A stretch of DNA of 64,000 bases from Marthasterias glacialis. Its lineage: Eukaryota; Echinodermata; Asteroidea; Forcipulatida; Asteriidae. The notes below the pieces were generated by a model. It was given only the letters and a program-made list of their open reading frames with translations, made no database searches and had not been told where the DNA came from. This document shows, in pieces, positions 1 through 13,196 of the stretch; the stretch's first letter is position 1; every line of letters starts with the position of its first letter. The stretch is taken from the NCBI GenBank assembly GCA_911728455.2, contig OU452228.1, forward strand, positions 8,296,129 to 8,360,128, in the 5' to 3' direction. A program made the translations under genes and the position numbers.

Positions 1-1
1 G

Positions 2-148
2 TCAGCCATAAAACTTGAGGATGAGGACTGGGAGGAAGAGATGTATGAGGAGAAAGTCGGGCAGTGGTTGAGAAGACGGAGACTGGACGGCTCCCTCAAC
101 CGAGCCCCCGCTGAGTTCTACTACAAAGTCTGGAAGATTCTTGAAAAG
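2..148 (+). CDS. PHKB: PHKB exon (partial at window start)
   Basis: This exon codes for 49 residues from a Lys/Asp/Glu-rich segment to KVWKILEK. The donor is AAG|GTATTC at 148/149, phase 0. The frame stays open past the donor, but the residues there stop resembling the family, so the exon ends at the donor. Confidence 0.88.
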
Positions 149-2955
149 GTATTCAGATGTTTCAATAAGAATACTAATAGCATTTTCATGCTCTTTTTCA
201 GCCAATCCAAGCCAAAGCACTTGATACATTTAAGTGTGAAGGAAATCATTTTGCCAACTGCGGCAAAGACACTGTGTGTCAACCCTTTAACCAGTTGCCG
301 CTGGGAATCTTCCATTTTTTCGCCATCCGGCCTGCTGAGCTTATTTGGTCGGAATTACCAGAATCATTTTTCTTTGACAGTCCCGCTTACACACAGAAAC
401 CTTGACTTGACAAAGCCAAGCGAACAAAGATTCTTTTTGAAGCACCTTGATATTTGTTTTCTCTATGGAGAAAATGTCAAATTGCAAAAACCCAGCCCCA
501 TGACCGAGGATTGTTCCTCAATCCTTAACCAAGGCCGGAAACTAGGTTCACTTTGATTTACCTCCATTGAGCCGAAATAAAATGAATAAACAGTGGTGGA
601 AGCTTCTTGATGTCTCGTAGTCCTCTTCTTGGAACAAAAGGACAAAGGTCTTGAATCGGGGAGTACACCCCCCCCCCCCCCCCCGCCCCCCCGCATAATG
701 GGCGAAAAATCGGTGACAAATTCATCACCATCTGTCCTCTTTGTGTGGGTGAAACGAAGCGTTGAATGATAAGTGCATACTCTGTGCACGCTCCGAAACA
801 AAATGTCCGGGCAGCCCTTGTTCAAGTATTCTGATTTTACACAATGACATGCTAACACAACCTCTGTTTGCTGGCTGGGTCAATATTTGCTTGTTTACAG
901 GTCATCCCGCATCTACTGGTTAAGGAAGAAAAAGTACAGTATGTCTTCATTGTGAAGATATCTCGCAACCGTCTTACATATATTGGATCTTGCCTTTTAA
1001 CTTTGTTTTTACATCAAAAGATGTATCTGTAGCTAGCAATATTATACTAGATTACTAGCATTGAATTTACAATTGAACTGAATTGTAGTTCATGGCAACC
1101 AAATCCACAATCTTAAGATCATATTTCAAATCAGGCAATCTAACCACTGCGCTATCTTACCATGATTACTATCAACAATAACTGCTTGCAAATAAATGCA
1201 TCTTTGTACCGTGCAGATTTTCAATTGCTTTTCCTTTGATTTCAAATTTTAGTGCCACGGACTCAGTATCCAGGGCTATGCCCTCCCGCATCACATGACC
1301 AGGGAAATGACAGAACACGAGTTCAAATTCTCGCTGCAAGTGGAGTCGGCCCTGAATCGTATCCCCCAGCCAGAGTTGCGTCAGCTGATGGTTGAAGCGC
1401 TGATGGTTTTGTCGTTGATCGTTGAGAACGATTGGCTGCATGATCTGGGTGCTGTGATACAAGTGGAAGGGCTGGTGTTTGATGCAAATAATCTCTTCCT
1501 AAAAGATCAGGTAATTTCTTGACTATTTTTTTTAATGCCAGATGACCTAGTTGGGAGTGAGCTGCCCTAAATTATTCAGAGTCTATAGCTGACAAGTCAA
1601 AAACCAACTGTCTAGACATGTACGCCCTGGCCTTTATAGTTAGTGTTATGGCATTTTAAAACAACGAATCCCTCAAACTCAAGCCAAAACAATCCTACAG
1701 ATTCAGCTTGGTTAGGACTCTTTTGCTACACCATTGCTCACTCTTGAAATGAACTTGTGGATTTGCATTTCAAACTGAATGTATTTTCTCCTGTGTGTGA
1801 TTATATACTTGCATGTACCGTACTTTGCTGTGATGAACATTTTATTCTTGAGTTGTTGATGCAGTTTTATCCTCCATTTCAGAAGTGTTTGCATATTTAT
1901 TTATTCCTTTGCTGTTGATTGAATGAATTGTATTGATAATTGTTTTAATATATGCGTGATATGTACCTGAAGATTGTTTTAACACTCCTTAACAACACTG
2001 CAACTTTCATCATTGTTTCATTCTGAATTTTGTTTGTATATTTCCGTCACAATTCTTGTGCCTATGGATGTTCTTGTGCTGATTATATTTTCCTTTTATA
2101 CAGGATTCTGGAATATCTTTCACATATGTTGTTTTTGATGTTGTGCAGAAATTGATTTTGTATTGTTACTTTTATGTTGTCACTTAAATTGTATGCGGTC
2201 ACTAGTGACTGCCATTTGAATCAAATGGTTAACCTGAGCTCATTATCAGTGCTTTTTGTTTGTGTCTTCATTTTGTGGATAATCATTAAATTGAATTGAA
2301 TTGAATTGAATTGAATTGAACTCAACTGAACTGAATTGAATTGAACATTGTTCTTTTTTAACAGTTTTTTTTTATTGCAGTTTTAATATTCCTTTCGTGA
2401 TTTTCATTCTAGTTTAGAGTCTTAATGTACTCCTGATTTGTTACATTTAGTTTAGGCTATCATTTACAGTCTAAGTTATCCATTGTGTGGACTAATCAAA
2501 TTGGTTGGTTTGAGAATTTTATTTGATTCTGTTAACTAGTTAGCATTTAATGCACTTGGATAGCAATTCATAATACAGTGTAGGCTTAAATCATGTACAT
2601 GTATACTTAAACAAATGTTAAAATAGTTGAAATTATGTAAATATTTTGTGTAAACCAGTAGTATAGCTTAAAGAACCAATACCAGTATCCTTAACACCTT
2701 TTTCTTCCATTTGACTTCACTTAGCTGGAGATCAAAGGAGATGCCACCTTATGCTGTGCCAAAGATAAACATCGCCTACCTCCGCAAGGCCTTTTGGAAT
2801 GCGGAGGGGTGGCCGGTATCTGCAGTCACTTCTATGACAGCGCCCCCAGTGGCCGTTTTGGCACCATGGCATACCTGGCCAAGGCCACCGCCAACAGGTT
2901 GAACTTTTCCCATCACATGGATGAGAATGCCGAGGTAGAGTGCAAGGTCAGCTGA
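2..2955 (+). CDS. PHKB: Phosphorylase b kinase regulatory subunit beta, C-terminal part (3 exons, 5'-partial)
   Basis: The beta subunit is a large regulatory and scaffold subunit of the (alpha beta gamma delta)4 phosphorylase kinase complex, which activates glycogen phosphorylase in glycogen breakdown. Three exons, 2-148, 1253-1510 and 2725-2955, join in phase 0 with GT-AG introns and read as the conserved C-terminus of the family. Landmarks are [13 protein letters not shown] and [11 protein letters not shown], then [32 protein letters not shown] and VPQPE-like [15 protein letters not shown], then [20 protein letters not shown]. The reading frame is open from base 2, so the upstream exons lie outside the window. 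The protein ends E-C-K-V-S, so the last four residues CKVS form a CaaX box; mammalian alpha and beta subunits are known to be farnesylated at such a box. An alpha subunit (PHKA) is the alternative, but the overall match to my memory of PHKB is better. No other gene follows on this strand nearby. Confidence 0.9.
149..1252 (+). other. PHKB intron with long C-run
   Basis: Intron of about 1.1 kb. It holds a C-run at roughly 668-692, which is liable to assembly error. The stretch at about 625-680 (around ACAAAAGGACAAAGGTCTTG) resembles 27235-27290, suggesting a dispersed repeat. I see no coding potential in it. Confidence 0.6.
1253..1510 (+). CDS. PHKB: PHKB internal exon
   Basis: The acceptor is TTTTAG|TGC at 1252/1253 and the donor CAG|GTAATT at 1510/1511. 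The exon is 86 codons, phase 0 at both ends, and runs from [12 protein letters not shown] to LFLKDQ. It is clearly homologous to the QVES...PQPE...VEA region near the C-terminus of phosphorylase kinase beta. Confidence 0.92.
2289..2345. repeat. (AATTG)n pentanucleotide repeat
   Basis: A short, slightly degenerate array of the unit AATTG inside the second PHKB intron. Confidence 0.85.
2725..2955 (+). CDS. PHKB: PHKB terminal exon with CaaX end
   Basis: The acceptor is CTTAG|CTG at 2724/2725, and the TGA stop is at 2953-2955. The exon codes for 76 residues including [17 protein letters not shown] and ends CKVS. The first third is more divergent than the rest. The 3'UTR extends into the sequence that follows; I could not place the polyadenylation site with confidence. 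Confidence 0.9.
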   Translation: MEIKGDATLCCAKDKHRLPPQGLLECGGVAGICSHFYDSAPSGRFGTMAYLAKATANRLNFSHHMDENAEVECKVS

Positions 2956-3744
2956 TGGGGCTTATGTTGTCATGGAAACTAGATGGCAGCCTGATGTCAT
3001 CGCAGTGTTTCCCCTACCTCTCCAAATGTGAAGGGGTTCTGTTTTGCCACACCTCACACTTTTTCCGATAACACCACCTTGCTGTGTAAACATCTACAAC
3101 AAAAGAAAATAATTATTAATTAAATTACACTTTTTGTAGCAAACCTGTGTGTAAAATATGGAATCAGTTGGTATTTATTGAGTGCTGTACCAGTACTGCC
3201 AGTTCACATGCTGCCTAAATTTTGGTTCAGTCGTCAATTTTGATTTTACCACCTGGCTATTTTCACCAGCTCTTTGGGAAACGCCTGGTGGAATAGTTAA
3301 GGACTGTGTTTAAATGCTGCAGTGATTGCAAGAATAGCCGATAATTTTTATATCAAGCTGGTCCATCAGTGTTGATTCTGCTTAGTGTGGTGTATCTAGA
3401 AGTGTTTCTCCAGTCAATCTGAAATGATTCTATAAAAGAATGATGCAGTTCGGGTGTGTTCATGCAGTGTAGGATGCAGCCTAGATGCAGGTGTTGTGAA
3501 CCGTTGAGCATACAGTCGACTAGCTTTGCCAAAGAAGATGGTCTTTTTCAGCAGACCATTATAAGAACTCTGTTTTATCAAATGAATGTGTACAGAGAGT
3601 GATCCACTATTAGGCTGTGTTATTTGCTGTGTCAAATCCGTTATGTCAAGTATTGTAGCACAACTATTCTGTAACTCGGGAATAGTTGCGGCACAAGTAG
3701 CCTACAATTTTGGTATGTAGTAAGCCAAACTGTCACTAAGGATC

Positions 3745-4410
3745 AGTTGCAGCAACTACCCTACCACCCATGAATAGTTGGAGCCACCCACGGGTAGTTG
3801 CATCACAACTACCCTACCACCCAGGAGTAGTTGCAGCCCAAATACCCTGCCACCCATGAATGGTTGCAGCACAACTACCCTGCCACCTATGCATAGTTGT
3901 AGCACAACTACCCTGCCACCCAGGAATAATTGCAGGACAGCTACCCTGCTACCCAGGAATAGTTGCAGCACAACTACCCTGTCACCCAGGAATAGTTGTA
4001 GCACAACTACCCTGTCACCCAGGAATAGTTGTAGCACAACTACCCTGTCACCCATCTGCAGCACATCTACCCTGCCACCCAGGAATAGTTGTAGCACAAC
4101 TACCCTGCCATCCAGGAATAGTAGTAGCACAACTACCCTGCCATCCAGGAATAATTGTAGCACAACTACCCTGTCACCCAGGAATAGTTAGTTGCAGCAC
4201 AACTACCCTGCCACCCAGGAATAGTTGCAGCACATCTACCCTGCCACCCAGGAATAGTTGTAGCACAACTACCCTGCCACTCAGGGATAGTTGCAGCACA
4301 ATTACCCTGCCACCCAGGAATAATTGCAGCACAACTACCCTGCTACCCAGTACCCAGGAATAGTTGCAGCCCAACTACCCTGCCACCCAGGAATAGTTGC
4401 AGCACAGCAC
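3745..4410. repeat. 33-bp minisatellite, about 20 units
   Basis: Tandem array whose unit is roughly AATAGTTG(C/T)AGCACAACTACCC plus TGCCACCCAGG. Because 33 is a multiple of 3, several frames stay open across it on both strands, but the predicted peptides are pure repeat and are not taken as genes. Units become more degenerate at the left edge, and a few are shortened. Confidence 0.93.
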
Positions 4411-7400
4411 AATGTTTGGTGCTTTTAAAAAAAGCCAGATGCATTTTTAAGTTATTTTCAAATGCTGAAATACAACTTGTACTGACAAATATTGATATAT
4501 TTATCATTGAGATATAGGGACAATATTTCCTCGTGTGTACAGCAATGATCTCTAAAATTAATCTCTTTTCAGGTAGTAGCAACATATACTTTGTTTGTGC
4601 TTCTTTCATTGTTTCTGTAATATCCGCAAATTTTCTCCTTGCTGTGGAAAATTTAGTCGGAAATTTAAATGAACAGCTAATATGTGTGCTTTAAGGTTTT
4701 TGTATATCAGCATTCCTTCCATTCTTTATTATTATTATATCTTAGCTATGCAGGACTGTTATAATGTTATTTTGATCAGGAATACAAGGAAGTATAGGAA
4801 ATCAGTGTGTTCTAAAGAAAACTTTGAGTGACGTATCTGCTGTGGGTTACAGTATTAAAAATCATAAACCTTTGATGTTTTTTCTCCAAACACCTTCCAA
4901 ATCAGGAAGAAAAAAAAATCAGCTTAGCACAACTACTCATCTGCAAATCTGACTAAATTATACAAAGTAACAATAAATGAATGCATAATTTAGTCGGCTC
5001 CCCGTAAATTATCTCTGATTTTGCTAATGCATACAGTTCAGTGGAAGTCCCGCTTAATCAAAACATACGTTGACGGAATGTGATGAGATAGGGGCACTCT
5101 TTTTGGGAAGAATCGGATAGACCATTTTTTTTTTATTTTTTTTTTTAAATGGCATCTCACTATCAACTCCACTATTTTGAGTGTCAAACGCTGACGTCAG
5201 CCATAGCTATTTCCCTGATTCTCAATAAATATAAAACCGATATTTCAATAAGACGTGTGTACATGGTCACATATTCCAGGAAGAAACGTTATTCCTGCAG
5301 TAAGGAAAGGGAATCGAATGCAGCCCCCTTTTTTTTCATTCACCAAAATTAGGTGACCTTTGAAAGAGAAGTCGGTCCTTCAATTATAAAATAGTCTGGT
5401 GACAAAAGTAACCCATGTCACAAATTCTTGCAGTCAGGAACAAGAGATACCTCTAACATTATGTGCTGTTCGAACATTGGCCCTTTTCGAAATCATGACT
5501 TGGGCTTTGGGCTCCGTCAGTTATTTGGAAAATGTGCTCTTTCACTACGTGCCCTCAAACAGGCAGACTGAGCCGAAAGCCGGAGTTTCGTAAAGGGCCG
5601 TAAAATGCACAATCGTCAACGTGCATGCCTGCCCTATTTATTGTGCAATTTGACTCACACAACGTGTGTTGATGCGCTGGCCTGTAATCACTAGAACCAT
5701 TTTTTTTTTTTTTTTTTTTTTAAACATTTCCTGATATTATCAAACTCCTTCTCTTAGTATCAATAGACCCAGCTTTCTTCTGGAGCTTTTAGAATGTTTT
5801 CAGTCAATCTAGGTTAATTTAAAGTCTGAATGCACAGTACCAAAGATTACGTGTGTGTGTGTGTTTGTAGAAATCAGCAGTTGCCTTAAAAGCGGTATTG
5901 ACGTAGGTTTAAAACTGACATTTCAAAGCTACAAGTTGATTTGATTTTAATACTTAATTTACACATCAACGTTTTGTTAGGCTTGACAAGATGTCTAATA
6001 CAATAAGTGTGAAGACAGAGCATAACATATGCATGAAACAAGGCTGGAATTACAGGGGCAGTTTGCCCTTGTAGCTTCGGATGCTTTTGTCCACAAACTT
6101 TCAGATTTAAAAAAGTGTCCTGTTTTCCCACTTGAGAATATATTTTCCCTAGGAAGGAAAACAAATCAGATCTAGTATAATGCAACAACTCAACACATTA
6201 CCTTTAGGAGTGTTGGAAAGAAATATGCGCACCTAATTTTGGTCAGGTTTTTGTTTTATTTATTTCTTTTTCTCGTTTTGGAGATGTTTCCGGTTAAGTT
6301 TGTGGACACATTTTTGGGAAACTAAGAGATTGAAAAAAAATAAGTTAACATCACTTGTGTACCTTTACTCAACATTTAATTTCAAGTGTCTTTATATGTA
6401 GTCAACTTTTGCTTTCTGTAGACCTGGCAGCAGTCGAGAATGTCTTTCAAAACTATCGAATTTTCGGAGAGAGACGGCTCTGATGCCATAGTTAAAGAAG
6501 CGCATTTTTAGTTTGGAATTAAATCATATTAATTTTGAGCAATTCTCTTTATTTATCTTGTCATAAGTAATTCATATCTATAATCTCTTTGGAACTTTTT
6601 GCAGTGATGTCTGTCTTTCCAGTTACATCTTAACTAATTTGTTGAATTACCGTACTCTACCACTTAGTTCGTTGCCAAATTAACTTGCTTAGGAAATAAG
6701 ATATACGTAGTCTAAAATCAGCTTAGACGATCTTACTCTACAAATATTTCTCCATGAAAAGAATGTCAAAATCAATGTTCCCCAGGTATTTGATCTTCTT
6801 ATTTTTATTGTTATTTTAACAATTTTTTTTTTTTTACGTGCCGGGTACATTAACTGAAATACTGTCTGCATTTTAATTTCTGTATGTTATTTTTGTTTTG
6901 TTATTTTTATCTGCCGGTAGGTGAAAACGCAAATCTGCAGTGGCGATTTCTCAAGCGCGCAATAATTATTTTCATTTAAACATTTTAAATGTTACTTTGC
7001 GTTTGTGTGTCTACGTTTTAAGGTTACAGCTGTTAAAATATGAAGCCTACACTAGCAAATATTCTGCCGCAAATGGATCTTTGGCATAAATTGGTAACTC
7101 ATAAAAATTCACATTTTTTCTAGTGTCATTTTTTTGATTATTTGGAATTGGGACAATGATGACAAATGTTTCACACTGAATCTCCAAGTCAATGATAACT
7201 GAATGTGTAGCCTTGGTTAGTTAACATTACTTAATCCGTATTCCGTTTCATGGTGATATCAAATCCGCTTAGGACGGGAAGGTTTTACTTACTTATTACC
7301 AGAAACAGGCTACCAACCAAAATACAGTACTACAATACAGTACTGTATATGTATGAAGCCGGTTCCCTACAAAATCCAGGCCCTATTATTTTGTTAAGCG

Positions 7401-9525
7401 ATTTTTGTTCCTGCTTAGCTGTGATACACTGCCACATGATCAGCAATATTTCTTCAATTCATAAACGAAATATATAACTTAATATTTTAAACAATGTCTC
7501 ATTAATGATTATAGTCTATGATTATCCAGTACTTAAGTGGGATTTGAAATATTCCATATTGGGAAAACGAGGTGTGCGGCAACACCATATACTGTGTAAG
7601 TAATCTCTGCAATGGGTTGTGGTGGTTCCGGGATCCCCCCCCCCCCACAAAAACTGGTTTCTTTTCAGAATCACCACAACTAATTAGAGAGATTTTTGAC
7701 ATTGTGTTTCTGCAAACCTAAGTTTCTGTATACACTACTGTCACATCTGTGGATTTGAAATATTCCATGATTGAAAATAAACATGATATAAGTATTGCGT
7801 TCCATGCAAATAACCTCAGTGGTTTGTTAATCTTCTGGGTCGAAAAATCCCAACAACACCAATGGTTTCTTTTCAGAATCACTCAACTCATCCGAGAGAG
7901 ATTAAAACGGTGTAACACTGCAAGCCTATTTCTATGTAGGCTAAAATACATTACTTTCAGATTTGTATCAAAATTCTTGTGATTTTGAAATGTGAATCGA
8001 GTATTAACAGTTTCGTTGTCAACATTTCCTTCTTAGTCGTCAAAGTTGTTGCAGTTTATTCAGAAACTAGTACAGTTCCAATTATCAACATTTTCGCCTA
8101 CGTCAAAGTGTGGACAATAATTTATTTTACAGAATAATATAACATTTATTTTTATTGCCGTTTTTCAGTATAGTTATGTTTTGCATGCAGAATGTTAATT
8201 ACTAATGATATTATCGAATGAAGAAGTCTTCGCAAAATGGTCTACGTGTATTTATGTACATACCAAAGTGAAAGCAAATAAAATGGCCATTAGTTATTAT
8301 TTACCCTTGTTTGAACAATGAAGTTGTCAAGACAAATGTATTAAAAATAGTTATATTCTTCGGTGAGTTAGCGGCTAAAACTCCAGCCATAGTTGCGCAA
8401 TTCCAAAGCAGTGATTACGTTTTACATTTAATAATGGTTTGTTTATCACATATTCAAATCATGACTGTTCGTGTGATCGTTTATCGCCTTGAACGTTGCG
8501 AAGGCCGATTTTTATTTACTGTGATTGTTTTATTCAAGTTGGGCAATCGACGATTGCGCAATTAAGTTAATTTATTCATGTAGTCATGAATATCGACGTA
8601 GCGATTACGAAAGTTCTTATACATAGTGTGGGGGAGGGGTCAGGGCAAATTAGTAACTTATTTGTTTAATCTGAAAGCTTACTTGCTTTGAAGTCAGACC
8701 AAAGCAGTGTTAATAACTAATCACAAAAATGTAGGTTTTAACCTTTTCAAACACTGCTTTAAAGCCAAAGACCAGTAGCCGCACTTTATAATGACCAAAC
8801 ATTAAGTATATGCCTGTGAAAGTTTAAGCCCAAATTGGTCATTGAAGTCACAAGAAAAATAGTGAAAAAAATACAATTATAATACAATTTCACTGTTATC
8901 GAACATCGATATTTGGTCCCGCCCGAGATCGAAACTATTCGTTTTATTCATTTTTCAAAAACTATAGCATTTCAGGCAAACATGTTTCATGGGAAGTTTT
9001 CCACCATGACCGTCTTTATACCGTGTAAATTTCGCGTAAATCTGTGAACATTTTCTAGGGGTTTGTTGTTTTCCAATAACAGTGTATTTAGCCTTTAAAC
9101 ATGAGCGCTTAGTTTCATGACACTTAAAATTACATGCTTTATTTGTGTTAATTCCCCATAACCCAATGATGTCAGACCCCTTTGAAGCTTGTGCATTCCC
9201 CCATGACATCATAGGCTGCTGTTCTCCACACATGATGATGACGTATCCCGTTATACCCCAAATGTTGTTCATGTTTGACCGTGACGCTCATGAAATTGAC
9301 CTTGGAGACCCCCAAGGGCGATCAACCTTACACACGGCAACTTGTTGATTTGTCAATAACAGAACAACAACCATTGTTTCTTTGTGCCGGGGGCCTCATT
9401 CAACCGTTGTCATGTGGTGAAATCGTAGTTTGTGCTGATGCAATTGGGCACGATGTCTACACGATATCTGCTCAACAGATCACGTAACTCTAATTTTAGA
9501 TAAAGTTCAACTTTGTCAACCCCCT
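4411..9525. other. Intergenic, nothing gene-like seen
   Basis: AT-rich DNA with homopolymer T runs (5126-5150 and 5701-5722) and a short (GT)n at about 5852. ORFs are short, without recognisable motifs or splice context. I see no coding or RNA gene here. Confidence 0.6.
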
Positions 9526-9692
9526 CACCTTAAAAACTGGGGTGTTAAGTTGATTATCTTGGTATCAATATGTGCAACACCGACATGGTGTTAATTTTAT
9601 CAACGATAAAGCAATGGGGATCACCATGTCGGTGTTGTCACATATATATAGCTACCAAGAGAATCAATTTTAACACCCCAGTTTTTGCAGTG
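9526..9692. mobile_element. Palindromic MITE-like element, about 165 bp
   Basis: Two arms of about 60 bp (about 9532-9590 and 9622-9686) are inverted copies: AAAAACTGGGGTGTTAA at the left is matched by TTAACACCCCAGTTTTT at the right, and CACCGACATGGTG by CACCATGTCGGTG at the centre. About 30 bp separates the arms. The right terminus reads CACTGCAAAAACTGGGGTG on the minus strand. There is no coding sequence, as expected of a non-autonomous DNA transposon. Flanking C-runs prevent calling a target duplication. Confidence 0.8.
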
Positions 9693-9699
9693 CCCCCAA

Positions 9700-9985
9700 C
9701 AAAAATAAATAAATAAATACATGAAATAAACTAAAATAAAATAAACTAATGTAAACTAAACTAAACTAAACTAAGCGAAACTAAGCTAACCGAAACTAGA
9801 CTAAACTAAACTAAGCGAAAATGTACTGAACTAATAACACAACATGAAATCACATAAAATAAAATGAAATAAAGCATAAAGAAATAAATAAACGATAAAT
9901 AAATAAAATCAATGGATCAATAATAAATAAATACAGAAATATATCAGTCACTCAACAATCAAGAAATCAGATAAATCAATAAAAA
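9700..9985. repeat. A-rich low-complexity tract
   Basis: Degenerate AAACTAAACTA and AAATAAATAA repeats adjoining the MITE. This is simple sequence with no gene. Confidence 0.85.
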
Positions 9986-11184
9986 GTGACCTGGAGCATT
10001 TCAGAGTGTTTCCCGGCAATGTTTTATGTGATCTTTTACATTTTGCACTGCAATTTTCACGTATAAACTAATTGCGAAAATTTTTCCTCTTTCTGCATAT
10101 CAAAAGGTGATACAGAATTGGACACTGGCATCTTTCGTAGAATTGTATGTAGGCGTCATTGTGTTTTTAAGAAGGGTGTGGCTTAGGAGTTGGGGTGACC
10201 TTGTGTTCAACTGTAAAGTGAAAACCCCCATGTTGTGTGAATGGTGCAGTGAATGCAGGACCTTGTGTAAAGTTAGGTTTTCTTCGAGTCATGGTTTGGT
10301 TCAGCTTTGGTTCTGTGTTCATAATACAAGAAACAATGACATAATTGACGTGTTTTGTAACCATGCGGTTTCCACGTGGAATCCCCATGCCATGGCCACC
10401 GAACAATTAGTGCAATCCAAAACAACAAAGGCACACCTATATTTCAGTAAAGGATATTTCCTGCGCACGTTTTTTAATCCCTGTGGTTTGTTCCCACTTG
10501 GGGCAGTAGTATGAGCAATTGTACAATCATGCTCACTTCCGATGCAACAATAATTTGATTGTCCATAATGGAGATAAGTCATATACCGAAACCGCAGAAT
10601 TATGTTGTTTTAATGATAATGGGTTGATACCATGGAGGGAGCGTTTGATATGAGCATGTCGATTTCAGCCACCTTGAATAGCAATCTCTGCCTATGTGCG
10701 GCAGATATCCCCGATAACATTTTGAACATTTAACCCTCCCTTTCTAGGTAATGTTTTGCACTCACCACATGATGATATCATGTTGCAGGCTGACACAGTT
10801 TATCTGTCATTCAACACCACAGTGGATGATATTGAATGGTCAGTCGGTGGGAGGATTTTAAATTGTAGCAACTGGTACCAAGTCATCGAAGAAAAAAAAA
10901 CCATTAATTTAAATCTGAAAGCACACTGTTTAGAAAGTCCATAAGAGCGCCGAGCATTTGAAGACCCTAAATATTTGAAGACCCCAAACTCGCCCTTGCT
11001 TATTTTGATTGCCGGAGGCACGTATAATGCAAGTGCACACAGCAATGTCTGACATTTTCACATTATTCGTAGGCCGGTTGTGTGTTGCTTTCTTCAAATT
11101 TGTTTGAATTTTATTCCCACGATGCTTGACCTTAGTTATTCTTTAAACTGTCTGACCAATTTTTAAGTTAAACTTATCAGTCAC

Positions 11185-11465
11185 AAGAACAGTTGGCTCT
11201 GTGTTTTCTTTCCCTGTCTTTCACCTCTGTGGACCCCGGTTCGAATCCCGGACTGGAGCCTTGCATGTGGATTGGGTTTTCAGCCCCTACTTGATTGGGT
11301 TGATTTTTCCTATTTGGGGGTTTTCCTCCCACATCTAAAGCTGACATTTCTTCAACATCTTCTCCACACAGGTATCTTCAGGCCTACGGGTCACAGTGCT
11401 AGTCACTTTTGAGGGTCCCTTGGTTTCATTACCAGAAAGGTATAAATAATAAATAAATAATAATT
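11185..11465 (+). mobile_element. Possible tRNA-derived SINE
   Basis: A perfect Pol III B-box type sequence (GGTTCGAATCC, 11238-11248) sits inside a short stem, CCCCGG...CCGG. It is followed by about 200 bp of non-coding body and an (ATAA)n-like tail at 11442-11465. The body shares short matches with 57060-57190 (GTGCTAGTCAC versus GTGCTAATCAC). The A-box is poorly defined. An old tRNA pseudogene is the alternative. Confidence 0.5.
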
Positions 11466-12941
11466 AACAACCAAACAGGTTTGCTAGGGCTGGGAGATGC
11501 ACAGAATGTGACTCGCTTCCGTCTGTATTCTGCACCAGAAACCTTAACCGCAGAGACACCTCCCTTAAATGAACAACCTGCACAACGAGCATGCACCATC
11601 CTCTGTCATGATTAATGTCCCTGTTCCAACACAGAGCGAAATATCTCATGCTCTCTGGTCTCTAAAGGTAGTTAGTTACTGCTGTTTAAGTAATTTACTA
11701 ATAGTACATCATTTTTGAGCCACTTTTCCTAGACAGCAATCTGTCTTCGTCAAAGAGACAGTTCTGCCGCAGGTGACTTTCCAACACACCACGGTGAAGT
11801 CATCAAAACTTCACACCGGATGAATGCTTGTATACTCGCGGGCTTGTTGTGTCACACCGCTTGACCCCCCTTCCCACCGTCACTTGACCCCTCTCTCGCT
11901 GTCACGTGGCCTGTGTTGACCACGCTGTAAACCAATTACCACGGCTTTGGATTTGCAAAATGAAAATTGCATACAATGTTGACGTTGGGCCAGTGCAACC
12001 AGTTCCCTTGCCTGAATAGTGCGACGTAAAAGGTTAACTTTACAGCTCAAATGTGGAGTCACGTGCCTCCTGATACTCTGCTGAAAATGTGTTAACAGGC
12101 CATTGGTGTTAAATAAAGGTTGTAAGCGTTAATATTAATGCAAGTTTTTTTTGTGTGTGTTTCAAATTGCACCTTTTCGTAGTTGAGTCCCCAATCCTCG
12201 TGTTAAACCGTTTGTGGGGTAAATTTACAAAAAGGCTACAAAATTACAAAGGTCTTGCTCAGAAAAGAGCGCTACTACAAAAAAAAGGATTCGCTCATTT
12301 TTGGTGTCGAAGTTTGACTTTTTGGGGGCCTGTGACGTAAGTCTCGTCCATGCTTGTTTTGGATGGGTCCGGGGGAGCTCATTCGGTTACCCAAAGGTAG
12401 TCATAAATTGTGTTTGTTCCTGTCCATTTCCCAATTTGCCTTTCACGTGATGCAATCACATGGCATATTGCCGAAAAGTACAAATGGGGTTCAGTTTTAC
12501 ACTTGTCATTGAATGAATCCATTTATTTATTTACTTTCTTCCAACTTGAGATAAAAAAAAAGTACAGTGGCCAGTGCTGGATGACAGGGGGATTTTTTTT
12601 CGTAATTGTCACTGTTGCATGACAGAAATTGCTTTTTTATGCTTTGATGCCGTTGTATGCAGCTGCCAGGGTACCGTAATGCGGGAATGACGCCTGCTAA
12701 TTCGTTTAATTACTGAATTAGGAGTTATTGTCTTAAAATGTAATAAAGTGCCGGTCATGAGTTTAACATGAACAGTGTCTCTTACTAGATTTCTGCTGGA
12801 GCCATACCTGCATATTGAGTGAGTAAGATTGGACAGTCAACTTTTTCGAGTGCAGGTTGCGTGCGACATCAACCGGCCATATAAATGTGCATCATACTGA
12901 CACCTTATTGAATCGGATGGCATCATCTTATGTGTACAACT

Positions 12942-13196
12942 GCTCTCTAAATGCGAATGAGTGATAAGCCACTCGTTTTGTCCGCCATACCACTCTTGCA
13001 AAGACCCGTTTGGCTGACAAATCTTTTCATGGTAAAAGATGGGTATTTTCAACTTGAATCAGAGTGAAATTTGCTCTAATTTCACTAAAAAAAAAAAAAA
13101 AAAGGTGATGCACAATGAGTTTCACTCTCAAAAGAGCCAAACTGATACCACTCGGGCGAGAGAGTGACATTTTCACTCATTTACATTCAGAGAGTG
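12942..13196. mobile_element. MITE-like element, copy A
   Basis: The ends are inverted copies: CTCTCTAAATGCGAATGAGTGA at the left, and TCACTCATTTACATTCAGAGAG at the right. The interior contains GAGTGAAA-type motifs, an A-run (13087-13103) and the stretch CTCGTTTTGTCCGCCATACC. The same element is present in opposite orientation at 20222-20470. Neither copy has a coding region. Confidence 0.8.

Noticed and set aside
3756-4374. Long ORFs on both strands with repeated peptides across the 33-bp array
   Set aside because: They exist only because the unit length is a multiple of 3; there is no non-repeat coding sequence at either end.
10107-10514. 135-aa plus-strand ORF
   Set aside because: No recognisable domain, odd composition and no splice or promoter support; an overlapping minus ORF is equally long.
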